Assembly (NCBI GenBank): GCA_001311565.1
Contig: BBBM01000003.1
Location: 1-64,000 of the forward strand
DNA length: 64,000 nt
From: Desulfothermus okinawensis JCM 13304
Lineage (GTDB): Bacteria; Desulfobacterota; Desulfovibrionia; Desulfovibrionales; Desulfothermaceae
Reading direction: 5' to 3'
How positions within the stretch are numbered: the first letter of the stretch is position 1; every line of letters starts with the position of its first letter. The notes beneath the pieces were generated by a model, which was given only the letters and a program-made list of their open reading frames with translations, was not told the DNA's origin and did no database searches. The translations under genes and the position numbers were made by a program. Positions 20,981-31,786 of the stretch are shown here, piece by piece.

Positions 20981-23734
20981 TTAATTAGCCATCTTTTTAC
21001 ATATTCCCCTTAATTTTAAGGCAAGTTCCATTGGCATATTGGAGGCTATATTAATAAGCTCTACCTTGGCTGGATCAATCCCTATATTTGATAAGGAGTT
21101 TTTTTAAGTGTTCAACTCTGTAGCTAGCAAAGATATTTCCTTTTTCAGATTTACAGTTGTCAATATGACACGCCCCTATTATAACCCCATCTGCCCCCTT
21201 TACCAGGGCCTCTAACACATAATCTACATCTATTTTACCTGCACATGGAACCTTAATTGCTACAAAACTTTCTGGAATCTCCAGTCCCAATTTTTTTTGC
21301 ACCTTCAACTGCCTCAAATGCTGAATTTTTACAGCAAAAAGCAACTATAACTGGGTTATCTTTTTTTAGATTTTAATATGTTATTTAGCTCAGTTTTTAT
21401 TTTATCGTCAGAGTATTCCTTTATCTGAATGGCATTCATTGGGCATTCAGCTGTACATATACCACAACCTTCGCAAACTAAGGAAGATATTCCAATTCTA
21501 TCCACATTCCAGTATATTGCCCCGTGGGGACATACCCTATAACAAGTGAGACACCTTACGCATTTTTCGTGGTCAACTTCAATTGTTTCTTCTACTTTTA
21601 GTTTTCCTCCACCCTTTAGGAGGCTATGGATTCCACACCCAACATCAATGGCATCAACTAAAGTATATGGAAAAGGTTTTATGGATGATGCAGATCCTCC
21701 TACAAATATGCCTTTTCTGTTGGTATAAACAGGTATCCTCCTCACATTATTAGTCTGTAAAAAGCCAGTTGAGTCAGTATGGATTCTAAGTAGATTAGCT
21801 ATCTCCTTGTTCTTTTCATTGGGAACTATCCTATCTTCCAGGATAACATAATCAGCTATGATTTCAATATCTTTTTTTAATTATTGAATCATGACAAATT
21901 ACAGCTAGTTTATCCCCTTCTACATTTACTTCAGGATTGTTAGGAGACTTTATAATCAAAACCCCATTTTCTTTTGCATGAAGAATAAGTTTTTCAAGCC
22001 CAGGAGATGCTGTTTTTACATTTTTTTACAATAAGATATACCTTTGAACCCAATTTATTAAGCTCTATTGCATTCAAGACAATATTTTTAAAGCTCACAG
22101 GATTGCTTTCTTCCTGAAAGGTTGTGAGAAATATTGCTGTTTTATTTGAAAATTTATCCTCAGATACATTATCTTGGAGTTTTGATATAGAAACTACATT
22201 ATCACTTGGTTCTAGTTTATATTCGTCAAATATAGGCAAGCATCCATAGGGAGTTGCAACTACAATTGCTCCAAAATTTTTTTTCTCTATCTTTCCATTT
22301 GAACTTAAATATACTTTAAAGTCTCCGTAAAACCCATCTACCTTAGATAGCTCTATATCCTTTAAAAGGGTGGTGTTGGGGTCGTTTTTTTAATTCTTCT
22401 AATGTCTGTGCGTAGTAGTTATCAGCTTCATTTTTATAACAAGGATCTGGTTCAAAATCCTGTTCCATGCCCAGGATGGTTACTGAATATCCCTGTTTTC
22501 TTATTTTTTTGGGCAGCTGCAATCCCTGCTACCCCCCCACCTATTATAAGGACCTCTGGATTTATATTTATTTCAATCACTTTTTTTCCTCCTAAATAAG
22601 TCAGGGTTTCACAAGCTGCACCCTTTGCATGTGATATGGTGTTTAAGATGTCTTTTGGACCTGTGGTGGTTCCAGCCAGGAATATTCCTTCCTTGGATGT
22701 AATACATGGTCTAAGGGGATCAAACTCCTTAAAAAAATTTATCTTCATCTAGCTCAACATCTAAAATATCAGACAATTGTTTGTTGTCTTCATTTGGTCT
22801 TATTCCCACAGATAGTACCACTAATTCAAATTCCTCTAATTTTCTATTGCCTTCAATGTCGTCCACATATGCCACATTTACTTTGCTGCCTTTACCAGGA
22901 AATATATCAACTGGGGTTGCAGTTACTAATTTTACCTCTGATTTTATTTGTTCTAAAAATTGGGAATACTCCTTACCCACATTTTGAATATCAATGAAAA
23001 ATACCCAAATTTCTGTGTCAGGATATTTGTGTTTGATCATTGAAGCCATCCTGAGTGCATAGGGACAACACACTTCAGAACACCAAACACTGTTATAGCT
23101 TTTGCTTCTACTTCCAACACATTGAATAAAGGCCATTTTTTTTGCCTCTGGTTGTCCGAAGGTCTAATGGGACTGTATTTTTCTTTCAAGGTATTTTCCA
23201 ATTCTAGAGCAGTTATTACATTTTCCCACATTTTATATCCATAGGCCACCTTGGCTGTTGGATCAAAGGGGGTAAAGCCAGTAGCAATGATTATGGCATC
23301 TACATCTACTTCTCCCTCATATCCAAGTTCCTCTATTTTTACTGCATCCTCTTCACCTTTTATATCTCCAACAATTACCTTGTAAGGGGAGTTGTATTTT
23401 GAAAACCCTTGAAGAATTTTATTTTCTTCAGGTTCAGGGTTTGATTTTTTTTAATTTTACCTTAAAATTTCCATTTTTTTGTAATTTTATCAAGCTCAGT
23501 TCTAAGGCGTATATTAATATTGGGATCATTAATAACATCCCTAAGTGTCTCTTCTACCATACAAGCACCACATTGTTGGCACCTATCAGTGGCCTTACAG
23601 GTAAAACCAATGGATTTTCCACCTAAAAACATGTTTTTTCCACTAGTTCTACCTGGATATTGTTTTTGGAGAGTTCAAGTGCGGCACTCAGACCCGCAAT
23701 CCCTCCTCCCAGGACCATGACTTTTTTTATTCAT
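20981..23734 (-). CDS. hdrA: HdrA-like FAD/FeS oxidoreductase with tandem FAD modules and fused MvhD domain
   Basis: HdrA proteins split or pool electrons through FAD and FeS clusters. Read through many frame breaks, the protein is about 910 residues. A first Rossmann motif VMVLGGGIAGLSAALE opens it, with CQQCGACM and SEVCCPYALRMASMIK after. A second motif VLIIGGGVAGIAAAQK lies mid-protein. Then come two ferredoxin clusters (CVRCLTCYRVCP and CEGCGICTAECP) and a C-terminal MvhD/FrhD-like [2Fe-2S] domain (FCCKNSAFEAVEGA, KVPCAGKID, GACHIDNC). The start overlaps the metF stop by ATGA, so they are cotranslated. No HdrB or HdrC is present. The layout recalls QmoB/HdrA-MvhD fusions. The many breaks make internal boundaries approximate. 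Confidence 0.82.
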
Positions 23735-24700
23735 ATGGATTCTCCTCTTTGTTTTTTTAGACCTCAGGCCTAGGAAGTAGTCCTGCCCTCTCGCAATTTC
23801 AGGGACCCTATGCTCCCATTCTATTGCCATTAGATGGACCCCTGCAACTCCTTTAAGTTCTTTAAATTCTTCTATTTGTTCACAGGCTATTTTTATACCC
23901 TCTTCAGCGGCCTTTTCTTTACCAGCACTTTTAAGGCGTTTGATCAATTCCTCAGGAACATCCATGCCCGGCACCTTATTTTGCATATACCTGGCCATGC
24001 CCACGCTTTTCAATGGAGTGATGCCCGCAAGAATAAATACTTTTTCTGTTAGTCCCATGTCATTGGCCCTTTTTAGCCACTCTTTAAACCTTTCCATATT
24101 GTATATGCACTGGGTTTGAATAAAGTCCACTCCAGCTTTGACTTTTTTTGGCAAGCCTATATACCCTCCAATTGTACGGTTCGGCAAATGGGTTAGCAGC
24201 AGCACCAATAAACATCTTTTTAGGTGGTACATCTATATCATCACCGCCTTGAAATTTTCCTTCATCCCTCATTTTTTTTTACCATGGATATAAGTTGCAT
24301 GGAGTCTAAGTCGTAGACCCCTTTGGCCTGTGGATGGTCACCAAATTTTTGGTGGTCTCCAGATAAACAGAGCATGGTGCGGATGCCCATTGCATAACCA
24401 CCCAATATATCGGCTTGCATTGCCAACCTATTTCTGTCCCTACACACCATTTGGTATACTGGTTCAAGTCCCTCTTCGAGACAGAGCAAAGAGGTAACTA
24501 AACTGGACATCCTCACAATTGCAGTCTGATTGTCAGTTATATTTACAGCATCTACGTATCCCTTTAAATATGAAATCTTTTTTTTTGACCTTTTCTACAT
24601 TTGCACCCCTAGGAGGTCCTAGCTCCGCAGTAAAAGAAAAATGTCCTTCCTTTAGCACCCGTTCCAATTTGCTGCTTTCTTCAATGTCTCTTTTATACAT
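23731..24700 (-). CDS. metF: Methylenetetrahydrofolate reductase
   Basis: MetF reduces 5,10-methylene-H4F to 5-methyl-H4F with FAD. The rebuilt protein of about 322 residues starts MYKRDIEESSKLERVLKEG and contains FTAELGPPRG (catalytic Glu), DAVNITDNQTA, CLSGDH, KVKAGVDFIQTQ and FILAGITPL, all MetF hallmarks. It lies 15 bases after metV and overlaps hdrA. In acetogens such as Moorella, MetF works with MetV and Hdr-type subunits, so the same complex is inferred here. Breaks lie near 24573, 24280, 24143 and 23752. A GAGGGGGT stretch precedes the ATG. Confidence 0.93.
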
Positions 24701-24715
24701 TTACATACCCCCTCT

Positions 24716-25385
24716 CTATTTTGAAGTCTTGTATAAATTTTCATATCCTGGTTGAATAACAGTCCTGGGTCTCTGATTTTCCCAATTATTGGCAGGCACT
24801 ACGTCCATTATTTGATCAAGCCTTCCTTGTTTTTCCAACCTTTCATAAATCAAATACCATGCACAGGGCTGTTCTTCATCAATTTCACATTTTCCTTTGT
24901 TGGTACCACCACATGGTCCATTGAATAAGCTCTTGGCACACATGGTCACAGGACATATTCCTCCAGTAATGCCCAACATGCAATTTCCACAGCCACGACA
25001 CCTCTCTTCATACCATCCAACAGCTCTATTTAAACCCATAAATGTGGTATTTAATGCTGGAAATACTGGTTTTTCTGGGTATACTTCTGATAGAAATTGG
25101 ACTCCTACCCCACAGGCCATGGACAAAAAAGCATCATATTGACCCGCAACATCAGCAAGTTGATCCAGAAATTCTTTGTCACATTGACGTTCTAATGTAA
25201 CCCCCTCAAAGGAGATCTTATCCCCCATGGACAGAGACAATTCGTTTTTTTAGCACTTCCACCTCCTTTTCACCACCAGCTAGACACACTGCCACGCATG
25301 TGCCACATCCCACGATCAAAATCTTCTTATACGGAGAAATCATGGCCTTGATTTCTTCCAAAGGTTTTCTTGTTCCAACTATCAT
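24716..25385 (-). CDS. metV: MetV-type methylenetetrahydrofolate reductase C-terminal zinc/FeS protein
   Basis: This protein of about 222 residues starts [16 protein letters not shown]. It has an N-terminal CGTC pair and CGVGVQFL, and a Cys-rich C-terminal region ([32 protein letters not shown]) as in the MetV/MTHFR-C family (PF12225). MetV is the partner of MetF in Wood-Ljungdahl bacteria. AGGAGGG precedes the ATG. One A run near 25236-25242 is one base too long. It is the first gene of metV-metF-hdrA and lies divergent from cooC across a 380-base regulatory gap. Confidence 0.9.
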
Positions 25386-25685
25386 TTTTACCCTCCTGGT
25401 TTATAAGTAATAAAAAAAACAGTATTTATTATTAAAAACGAATAAAATAAACTCCATTTACATCTTTATTTAATGTTTGTAAAATTTTATTTAAAATTAA
25501 TTAATTATAAAAATTTGGGGGTATTGTAATGGAGTTGAAAAAAATAATGTCAACTAAATTAATCAAAAAAAAATTAAATAGCAGCTTGTAACTAGTGGAT
25601 AGGTTTTTCAATCTACCCCGTGTATAGATTTGATTTTAGCCTTGTTAAACCACATCTATCAAAGCTTGGGTTAAAGACCATGTGT

Positions 25686-25732
25686 AATTTCCTTTTTTAG
25701 GAAATTGACTTTTTCCCAGTCCCTTATATAGT
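25686..25732 (+). promoter_or_regulatory. Promoter with overlapping inverted repeat before the cooC-acs genes
   Basis: TTGACT at 25705-25710 and TATAGT at 25727-25732 are 16 bases apart, a good sigma-70 match about 35 bases before the first cooC. An inverted repeat AATTTCC/GGAAATT with a seven-base spacer (25686-25706) runs into the -35 box and could be an operator. The rest of the 25386-25766 gap is AT-rich and shows no gene. Confidence 0.5.
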
Positions 25733-25766
25733 AGGAACTCAATTTTAGAAATAAGGGGTGAATCAT

Positions 25767-26514
25767 ATGAAAATAGCAGTGGCAGGAAAAGGTGGAGTGG
25801 GCAAGACCACAATAGCTGCATGGCTTGGGGATTATTTAAACAGACAAAAAAAAGCAGGTATGGCTAATAGATGCTGATACTGCAATATCGCTGGGACCGG
25901 CACTTGGCCTGTCTTTGGATGAGGTCCCAACACCGCTTGTTAATAATAAAAAAATTGATTCAGGAAAGGGTGGGAACGGGAATTTATATTAATTTAAATC
26001 CAGATGTAGAAGACCTTCCCCAGAAGTTGGCTAAGGATGTGAGGGGAATGAAGCTTCTTGTTATGGGCACCATATCAGGGGCAGGTGCTGGATGTGGTTG
26101 TGCCCCAAACGCCCTTTTAAAGGCCCTTTTGGCATACATGATCCTTAGGGGTTCCCAGTGGATGATAGTGGACTTAGAGGCAGGTGTTGAACATTTAGGC
26201 AGAGGCACCATTTCAAGTGTGGATGGTCTTGTAGTTGTCAGTGAACCAAGTATTAGGGGGCTACAGACTGCATCAAATATATCTAGGCTTGCAAAGGACC
26301 TTGGTCTTAAAAAAACAGGTCCTGGTGTTAAACAGGGCAGACGAAGATTTTAAGCTGCCAGAAAATATACCCTTGCCACCCCTTGTTGCAAAAATACCTT
26401 ATCTCGATTCTCTGGCTGAGCGCCAGAAGACCACCTCCAGTGTGTTGGACCTTCCAGAAATAGATGCAATAGATAAGATATGTAAAAAGATAATTGATGA
26501 AATAAAAAAAATAA
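25767..26514 (+). CDS. cooC: CooC/AcsF-family nickel-insertion ATPase, copy 1
   Basis: CooC-type P-loop ATPases load nickel into CO dehydrogenase or acetyl-CoA synthase clusters. The rebuilt protein of about 248 residues starts MKIAVAGKGGVGKTT (deviant Walker A) and has WLIDADTAISLGPALGLSL and VDLEAGVEHLGRG, the form 'D.EAG.EHlgRgt' typical of CooC. A GCGCAP cysteine pair lies mid-protein, at the dimer metal site position. A runs at 25850-25858, 25950-25956 and 26309-26316 are one base too long, and so is the run at 26504-26511, which moves the stop to 26514 before AAGGAG of the next gene. Confidence 0.9.
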
Positions 26515-26527
26515 GGAGAATTAACTC

Positions 26528-27275
26528 ATGGCATATACAATAGCGTTTTCAGGAAAAGGTGGAGTTGGAAAGACCACTTTGTGTGGACTATTGATAAGGT
26601 ATATGATTGAGACAGAAAAATATCCAATTTTAGTAGTGGACGCTGATTCAAATTACAATTTAAATGAGGTGTTGGGGGTGGAAGTGGAGACCACTCTGGG
26701 AGATATTAGGGAACAGATGAAGAGGGGGGAGGTGCCTGTTGGTATGACCAAGGACAGATTTATGGATACCAAGTTGGAAGAGTCCATTATTGAAACAGAC
26801 AAGTTTGACCTGGTTGTCATGGGCAGGCCAGAAGGACAGGGTTGTTATTGTGCAGCAAATACCCTGCTTACAAACTTTTTGACCAGACTGGCTGGAAACT
26901 ACGACTATATTGTTATAGACAACGAAGCAGGGATGGAACATATAAGCAGGCTAACCACAAAGGATGTGGATGGACTTGTGGTGGTGTCTGATACATCAAA
27001 AAGGGGTCTTCAAGCAGCAAAGAGGATAAATGAGCTTGCAAGATCCTTAAATGTAGTAATAGGCAGGGGATATCTTGTATTAAATAATGTGGAAGGACAA
27101 CTTAGTGATGCTGTAAAAAAAATATATTGATGATATGGGAATGGAGTTTTTAGGATGTGTTATGAAGGATCCAAAGATCCAGGAGTATGATATGCTTGGA
27201 AAGCCTACCTTTGAGATCCCTGAAGACTCAATTGCCCTAAAAAGTGCATATGAAATATTTAAAAACATAATTTAG
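26528..27275 (+). CDS. cooC: CooC/AcsF-family nickel-insertion ATPase, copy 2
   Basis: A second CooC-type ATPase of about 248 residues follows copy 1 directly. It starts MAYTIAFSGKGGVGKTT and has LVVDADSNYNLNEVLG, the metal-binding type GCYCAANTLL and IDNEAGMEHISR. The two copies differ clearly, so they may serve different targets, such as CODH and ACS (AcsF-like); this split is inferred. One A run near 27115-27122 is one base too long. AAGGAG precedes the ATG by about eight bases. Confidence 0.92.
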
Positions 27276-27276
27276 T

Positions 27277-28084
27277 ATGTATAACCCAAGATTATACATA
27301 TATTATTTAAATGGACGATTCTCAAGGGAGCTTGATTGTGAAAGTTATATTGGATGCTGGATAGAAGAAGGCGATAGTTTTTTATTTTTTTTTAGAAAAA
27401 CAAGATAAATTGGTGTCTAGTATAGTAGAAGATGAAAAAAAATTTGTCTTTAAAAGATAAGTTTGAAATGGAGTATATAGAGTGGTTGGGAGGTGAAATA
27501 GATACATTTGATGTTGGTGATGTAAGGATAATCCCTATATGGAACAGACCATCTAAATTGAATAATAGAGATATATTACTAGACCCTTCAGTTGTATTTG
27601 GGGCAGGAAACCATGAAACAACCTATAATAGTCTTCTGGCCATAGATTGGTTATTTAAAAATAATACCATTGAGAGCGTTTTGGATCTTGGATGTGGAAC
27701 AGGTATTTTGTCCCTTTTTTTGCGTAAAATTAGGGGCAAAAATAGCCCTTTCTGTTGATTTAAATCCCTTGGCAGTGAGGACAACCAGAAAAAAATATTT
27801 TACTTAATAACATGAACAAAAAAAATACTACCCATATGGGGTAGGGCCCAGGATTTTGTCCAAATTAAAAGTAATCTTTTGGTTGCCAATATACACTTTG
27901 ATGTGTTATCAGATATCCTGACTGAGATAAAAGTAAATAATTTTAATTGGTTAATTCTATCTGGTATGTTCCATCCAAGGTAGAGGAGATCAACTCCCTC
28001 CTTTGGGATAAGGGATTTAAGATACATAAGATTTTTGGTGGAAATACCAACTGGCCTACCATTGTGGGAGGACACAATATATGA
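27277..28084 (+). CDS. PrmA-like class I SAM methyltransferase
   Basis: The rebuilt protein of about 267 residues resembles ribosomal protein L11 methyltransferase. It has DPSVVFGAGNHETTYNSL (PrmA has FGTGxHxTT), the SAM motif VLDLGCGTGILSL and VDLNPLAVRTTRKN. The C-terminal VANIHFDVL replaces the usual 'aNIla..l'. Its place between cooC and the corrinoid activators, with an ATGA overlap to the next gene, suggests a role tied to the acetyl-CoA cluster rather than the ribosome; that is inference. Breaks lie at T 27386-27394, A 27433-27440, near 27720, near 27790 and 27823-27830, plus a missing base near 27972. Confidence 0.72.
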
Positions 28085-29629
28085 GCCATATAAATTCATG
28101 GGTAGTGGATATTGATTTGCCAAAACCCACCCTCCAGGACAACACCTCTGACTGGGATAGATTAAATAGAGTAATCAAGGAAAAGACCGGTGTGCCAAGG
28201 TGTCTTGCAGACTTGACCTTTTTAAAGGGGCTTCCTTCTGTTTTAAGGGATGGGGATTTTTCTGTTAAGTGTTCCATCTTTAGGGACAGGTGCGCACACT
28301 ATTTAACTGGTATAAAGGCCAGGCCAGGCAAAAGTTTTTTAGGGGTGGCAGTGGATCTTGGTACCACAAGGTATGTTGTATCTATATTGGATCTTGAGTC
28401 AAAAAAAAGAGTTAATACAGGGGAATTATTTAAATCCCCAGGCAAAGATTGGTCCTGATATCCTGACCAGGATTCACTATGCAGAAAATTTAAAGGGAAG
28501 GGAAGATCTCAGGGAATTAATTGTAAGGGATTTAGATAACAATATAAAAATCTTGTGTAAACAAGCAGGTGCAGACCCAAAAGACATAGTAAATATAGCA
28601 ATTGCTGGTAATACGGCAATGACCCATCTTTTTTTTGGGGATAGTACCGAACTGGATTATAAGGGAGCCCTATATCCCACCGCTAAATAGACTGGATCTA
28701 TTTTCAGCAAGAGAGATTGGGCTGGATGTGGCTTCAGGGGCAAAGGTGTTTTTGTTTCCAAATATTGGGAGTTATTTTGGAGGAGACTTACTTGCTGGAC
28801 TTCTTGAGTGTGGGATCCACAGACAGGAGGAGATATCTCTTTTTGTGGATGTTGGAACAAATGCTGAGGTAATTTTGGGAAATTGTGATTGGCTCGTTGC
28901 GTGTGCTGGTGCTGCTGGACCAGCCTTAGAAGGTGGAGTGAGCAAGATAGGAAAACAGGCAGCCCCTGGTGTTATTGACAGGGTAAGGTTTGATCCGGTT
29001 AAAAGAAAATTTGAATACACAACCATTGAAAACAGACCTCCTGTTGGGATCTGTGGATCAGGAATGATAGATCTGGCAGCTGAATTATTTTTAAATGGCC
29101 TGCTAGATATCAGGGGGAAATTTGTAAAGGACAGAATCCCTGAGCTTTTTGTTGAAAGGGATGAGATCCTTTATTTGAAGTTGGTGGATGCAAAGGAGTC
29201 TGCAATTGGAGAGGACTTACTCATTTCCCAGCCTGAGATAGACAGTTTAATTAGATCAAAGGCAGCAATGTACACAATATTGGAGACATTGGCTGAGACT
29301 GTGGGGATAAGCCTTTCTCAAATATCAAAATTCTATGTTGGAGGTACCTTTGGAAATTTTATTAATCCAAGGTCTGCAATTACAATTGGTATGCTCCCTG
29401 ATCTCCCAATAGACAGGTTTGTTCCCCTTGGAAATACGTCTTTAAAGGCTCCCAGAAATTGCTTACAGAGCCCAGATCCTTTGATGAAGTATTTATGTTA
29501 GAGGAAAAGATAACGTACATTGAACTCAATGTTAACCAGGAATTTATGAATAAATTTAGTGGAGCAAAATTTTTGCCCCATACTGATCTCTCAAAATTTC
29601 CTTCAGTGAAATTTAGTGTAAAGAAATAA
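28081..29629 (+). CDS. RACo-like ASKHA ATPase lacking the ferredoxin domain
   Basis: This protein of about 515 residues has the middle and C-terminal ASKHA domains of the reductive activator of the corrinoid iron-sulfur protein (DUF4445 type). Motifs are AVDLGTTRYVVSILDL, AIAGNTAMTHLFFG, LFVDVGTNAEVILGN, CAGAAGPALEGG, GICGSGMIDL and YVGGTFGNFINP. Its first 100 residues have no CxxC-rich [2Fe-2S] motif, unlike the next gene. It might act with that protein or as a regulator. Breaks lie near 28400, 28438, 28636 and 28680. One G is missing near 29449; adding it restores a tail ending VKFSVKK. Confidence 0.82.
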
Positions 29630-29682
29630 AAATTTTTTCCAAAAACAGGGTATTCCCTGTTATGGCTTTCAAGGAGGTGGAC

Positions 29683-31655
29683 ATGCCAAAGGTAAAATTT
29701 TTACCCCATGGACGAGAAATAGAAGTGGATGTTGGAACACCTGTAATCAGGGCTGCGTTACTTGCAGGGGTTCACATTAATGCATCTTGCGGTGGTAACG
29801 GGGTTTGTGGAAAGTGTAGGGTCAAGCTTGAAAAGGGAAGTGTTAAGGGTGGTATTAGTGAGAAGCTCAGTAAAGAAGATATAGATGAAGGCTATCGACT
29901 TGCGTGTTTGTCTGAAGTAGTAGAAGATATTGAGGTAAGGGTACCAATTGAATCAGAGATAGATGAAAGTGTTTTAAATATCCAGGCATCTCCTAGAAGA
30001 AGGGCAAAAATAAAGCAGATAGACCTAATTGATTTTAAAGAAAAGGGAATGTTTTTGCCCCCTGTTGAAAAGCGTTATCTTGAGCTCCCTCCTCCAACCC
30101 ATGAAGACAATTCAGCAGATGTGACAAGGCTTGTAAATTTTCTGAAATTGCAACATAACGAGCACAGATTGGAAGTTGATTTTTCAGTGATTAAAAAAAA
30201 TATCAAAGGTGCTCAGGGAAGCTGATTTTAAGGTAACTGCAACCCTGGCTCGGTCTGTTAGGGAAGATGGAAAGACCAGGATATTAAACGTCCAGCCCAC
30301 AGATACCACAAACAGAAACTTTGCTATTGCAGTGGACATAGGCACAACCACTATCTATGGACAGGTGCTTGATTTAAATAATGGTGAGGTACTTGCAGAG
30401 TATGGTGATTTCAACTCCCAGATGAGTTATGGGGAAGATGTTATTAACAGGATTGTTTATGCTGAAAAGGGAAATGGTCTGGAAGAATTAAATCAGGCAG
30501 TTTTAAAGACAATTAATAAGGTTATAGGAAAGATAATGAAAAAGGCAGGGGTGAGTGATGATGAGATTTCTACAATTACCCTTGCTGGAAATACCACAAT
30601 GACACATCTGTTTTTAAAATTAGACCCCAGGTATATTAGGCGTGCTCCATATGTTCCAACCTGCACACTATATCCTCCTCTAAATGCAAAAGAGCTTGGA
30701 TTAGATGTTGGTGAACATGTACTTGCCCTTTTATACCCTTCGGTATCCAGCTATGTTGGAGGGGATATTGTTGCTGGGATTATGGGTTCTCTAGTGTATA
30801 AGGAACCTGAACTTACCCTGTATGTGGATATTGGTACCAATGCTGAGATAGTTATAGGAAATAAAGACTGGATGGCGTGTGCTGCGTGTTCTGCAGGACC
30901 TGCTTTTGAAGGTGGAGGCATGAAATTTGGTGTGAGGGCAGAAAAAGGGGCTATTGAAGATTTTTCAATAGATCCTGTTACCCTGGAGCCAATGGTCTTT
31001 ACAATTGGGAATGCAAAGCCAATTGGCATTTGCGGGTCAGGACTTATTACAACTGTTGCTACCTTGTTTGAAGTGGGGGTTATTGATAATAGGGGAAAAT
31101 TTAATAGAGACCTTGATACTCCAAGGATCAGAGAGAAGGATGGTATATGGGAATATGTACTTTGTTGGGCAGAGGAGAGCGGAATTGATAGGGATATAAG
31201 CCTTCAAGAGCCAGATATTGATAATTTAATCCGGGCAAAAGGGGCAATTTATAGTGGTTGCATGACATTACTTAAGGAGGTTGGGCTTTCAATATCGGAT
31301 CTGGATAGAATTATCATTGCCGGTGGCTTTGGGAGCTATATTGATTTAGAAAAGGCCATTACAATAGGTCTTTTGCCTGAGATGGATACAGATAAGATAT
31401 CTTATCTTGGCAATGGATCCTTGTTAGGTGCCAAAATGAGTTCTCTAAATAACCAGATCAGAAGGGATGTGGTAGAGGTGGTTAAAAAAAATGACCAATT
31501 TTGAACTGTCAGAGACACCTTCTTATATGGACAATTATGTGGCATCGTTGTTTTTGCCACATACAGATATAAATTTGTTTCCAAGAGTGAATGAACGTAT
31601 AAAAGAAACCAGGAGAATCCTTGGGCAAGTGAGAAAAAAAATAAAATTATTGTAA
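29683..31655 (+). CDS. Reductive activator of corrinoid iron-sulfur protein (RACo-type)
   Basis: RACo uses ATP to return the inactive Co(II) corrinoid of AcsCD to Co(I). The protein of about 657 residues starts with a [2Fe-2S] ferredoxin domain (residues 1-90; NASCGGNGVCGKCRV and LACLSEV), then a linker and the ASKHA domain (AVDIGTTTIYGQVLDL, TLAGNTTMTHLFL, LYVDIGTNAEIVIGN, CSAGPAFEGGGM, GICGSGLI, AGGFGSYIDLEKA). The ATG at 29683 is chosen because AAGGAGGTGG lies just before it; one at 29662 is also in frame. Two A runs (30193-30199 and 31484-31491) are one too long. It precedes acsD by 131 bases. Confidence 0.9.
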
Positions 31656-31673
31656 GTCTGCTCTGGTTATATA

Positions 31674-31702
31674 TTGACAATTAGAAGATTTAAAGCTAAT
31701 CC
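31674..31702 (+). promoter_or_regulatory. Candidate promoter before acsD
   Basis: A perfect -35 TTGACA at 31674-31679 is followed after 17 bases by TAATCC at 31697-31702. The -10 is poor, so this could be a secondary or activated promoter for acsD-acsB in addition to read-through from cooC. Confidence 0.4.
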
Positions 31703-31786
31703 CATATCAAAAAAACTGCGATAAAGGGGTTTTAAATCAAGTTAGAATTTTTTTTTGTTAATATTTTCAAAAGTGAAGGAGTGCTT

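Noticed and set aside
20981-23734. In-frame TGA as selenocysteine in the HdrA-like gene
   Set aside because: The TGA and TAA stops all follow A/T runs and vanish with the one-base repair; no selenocysteine stem-loop was sought in support, and none is needed.
29641-29665. Small stem AACAGGG/CCCTGTT before the RACo gene as a terminator
   Set aside because: It has no T tract and only seven base pairs; a role in processing cannot be excluded but is not supported.
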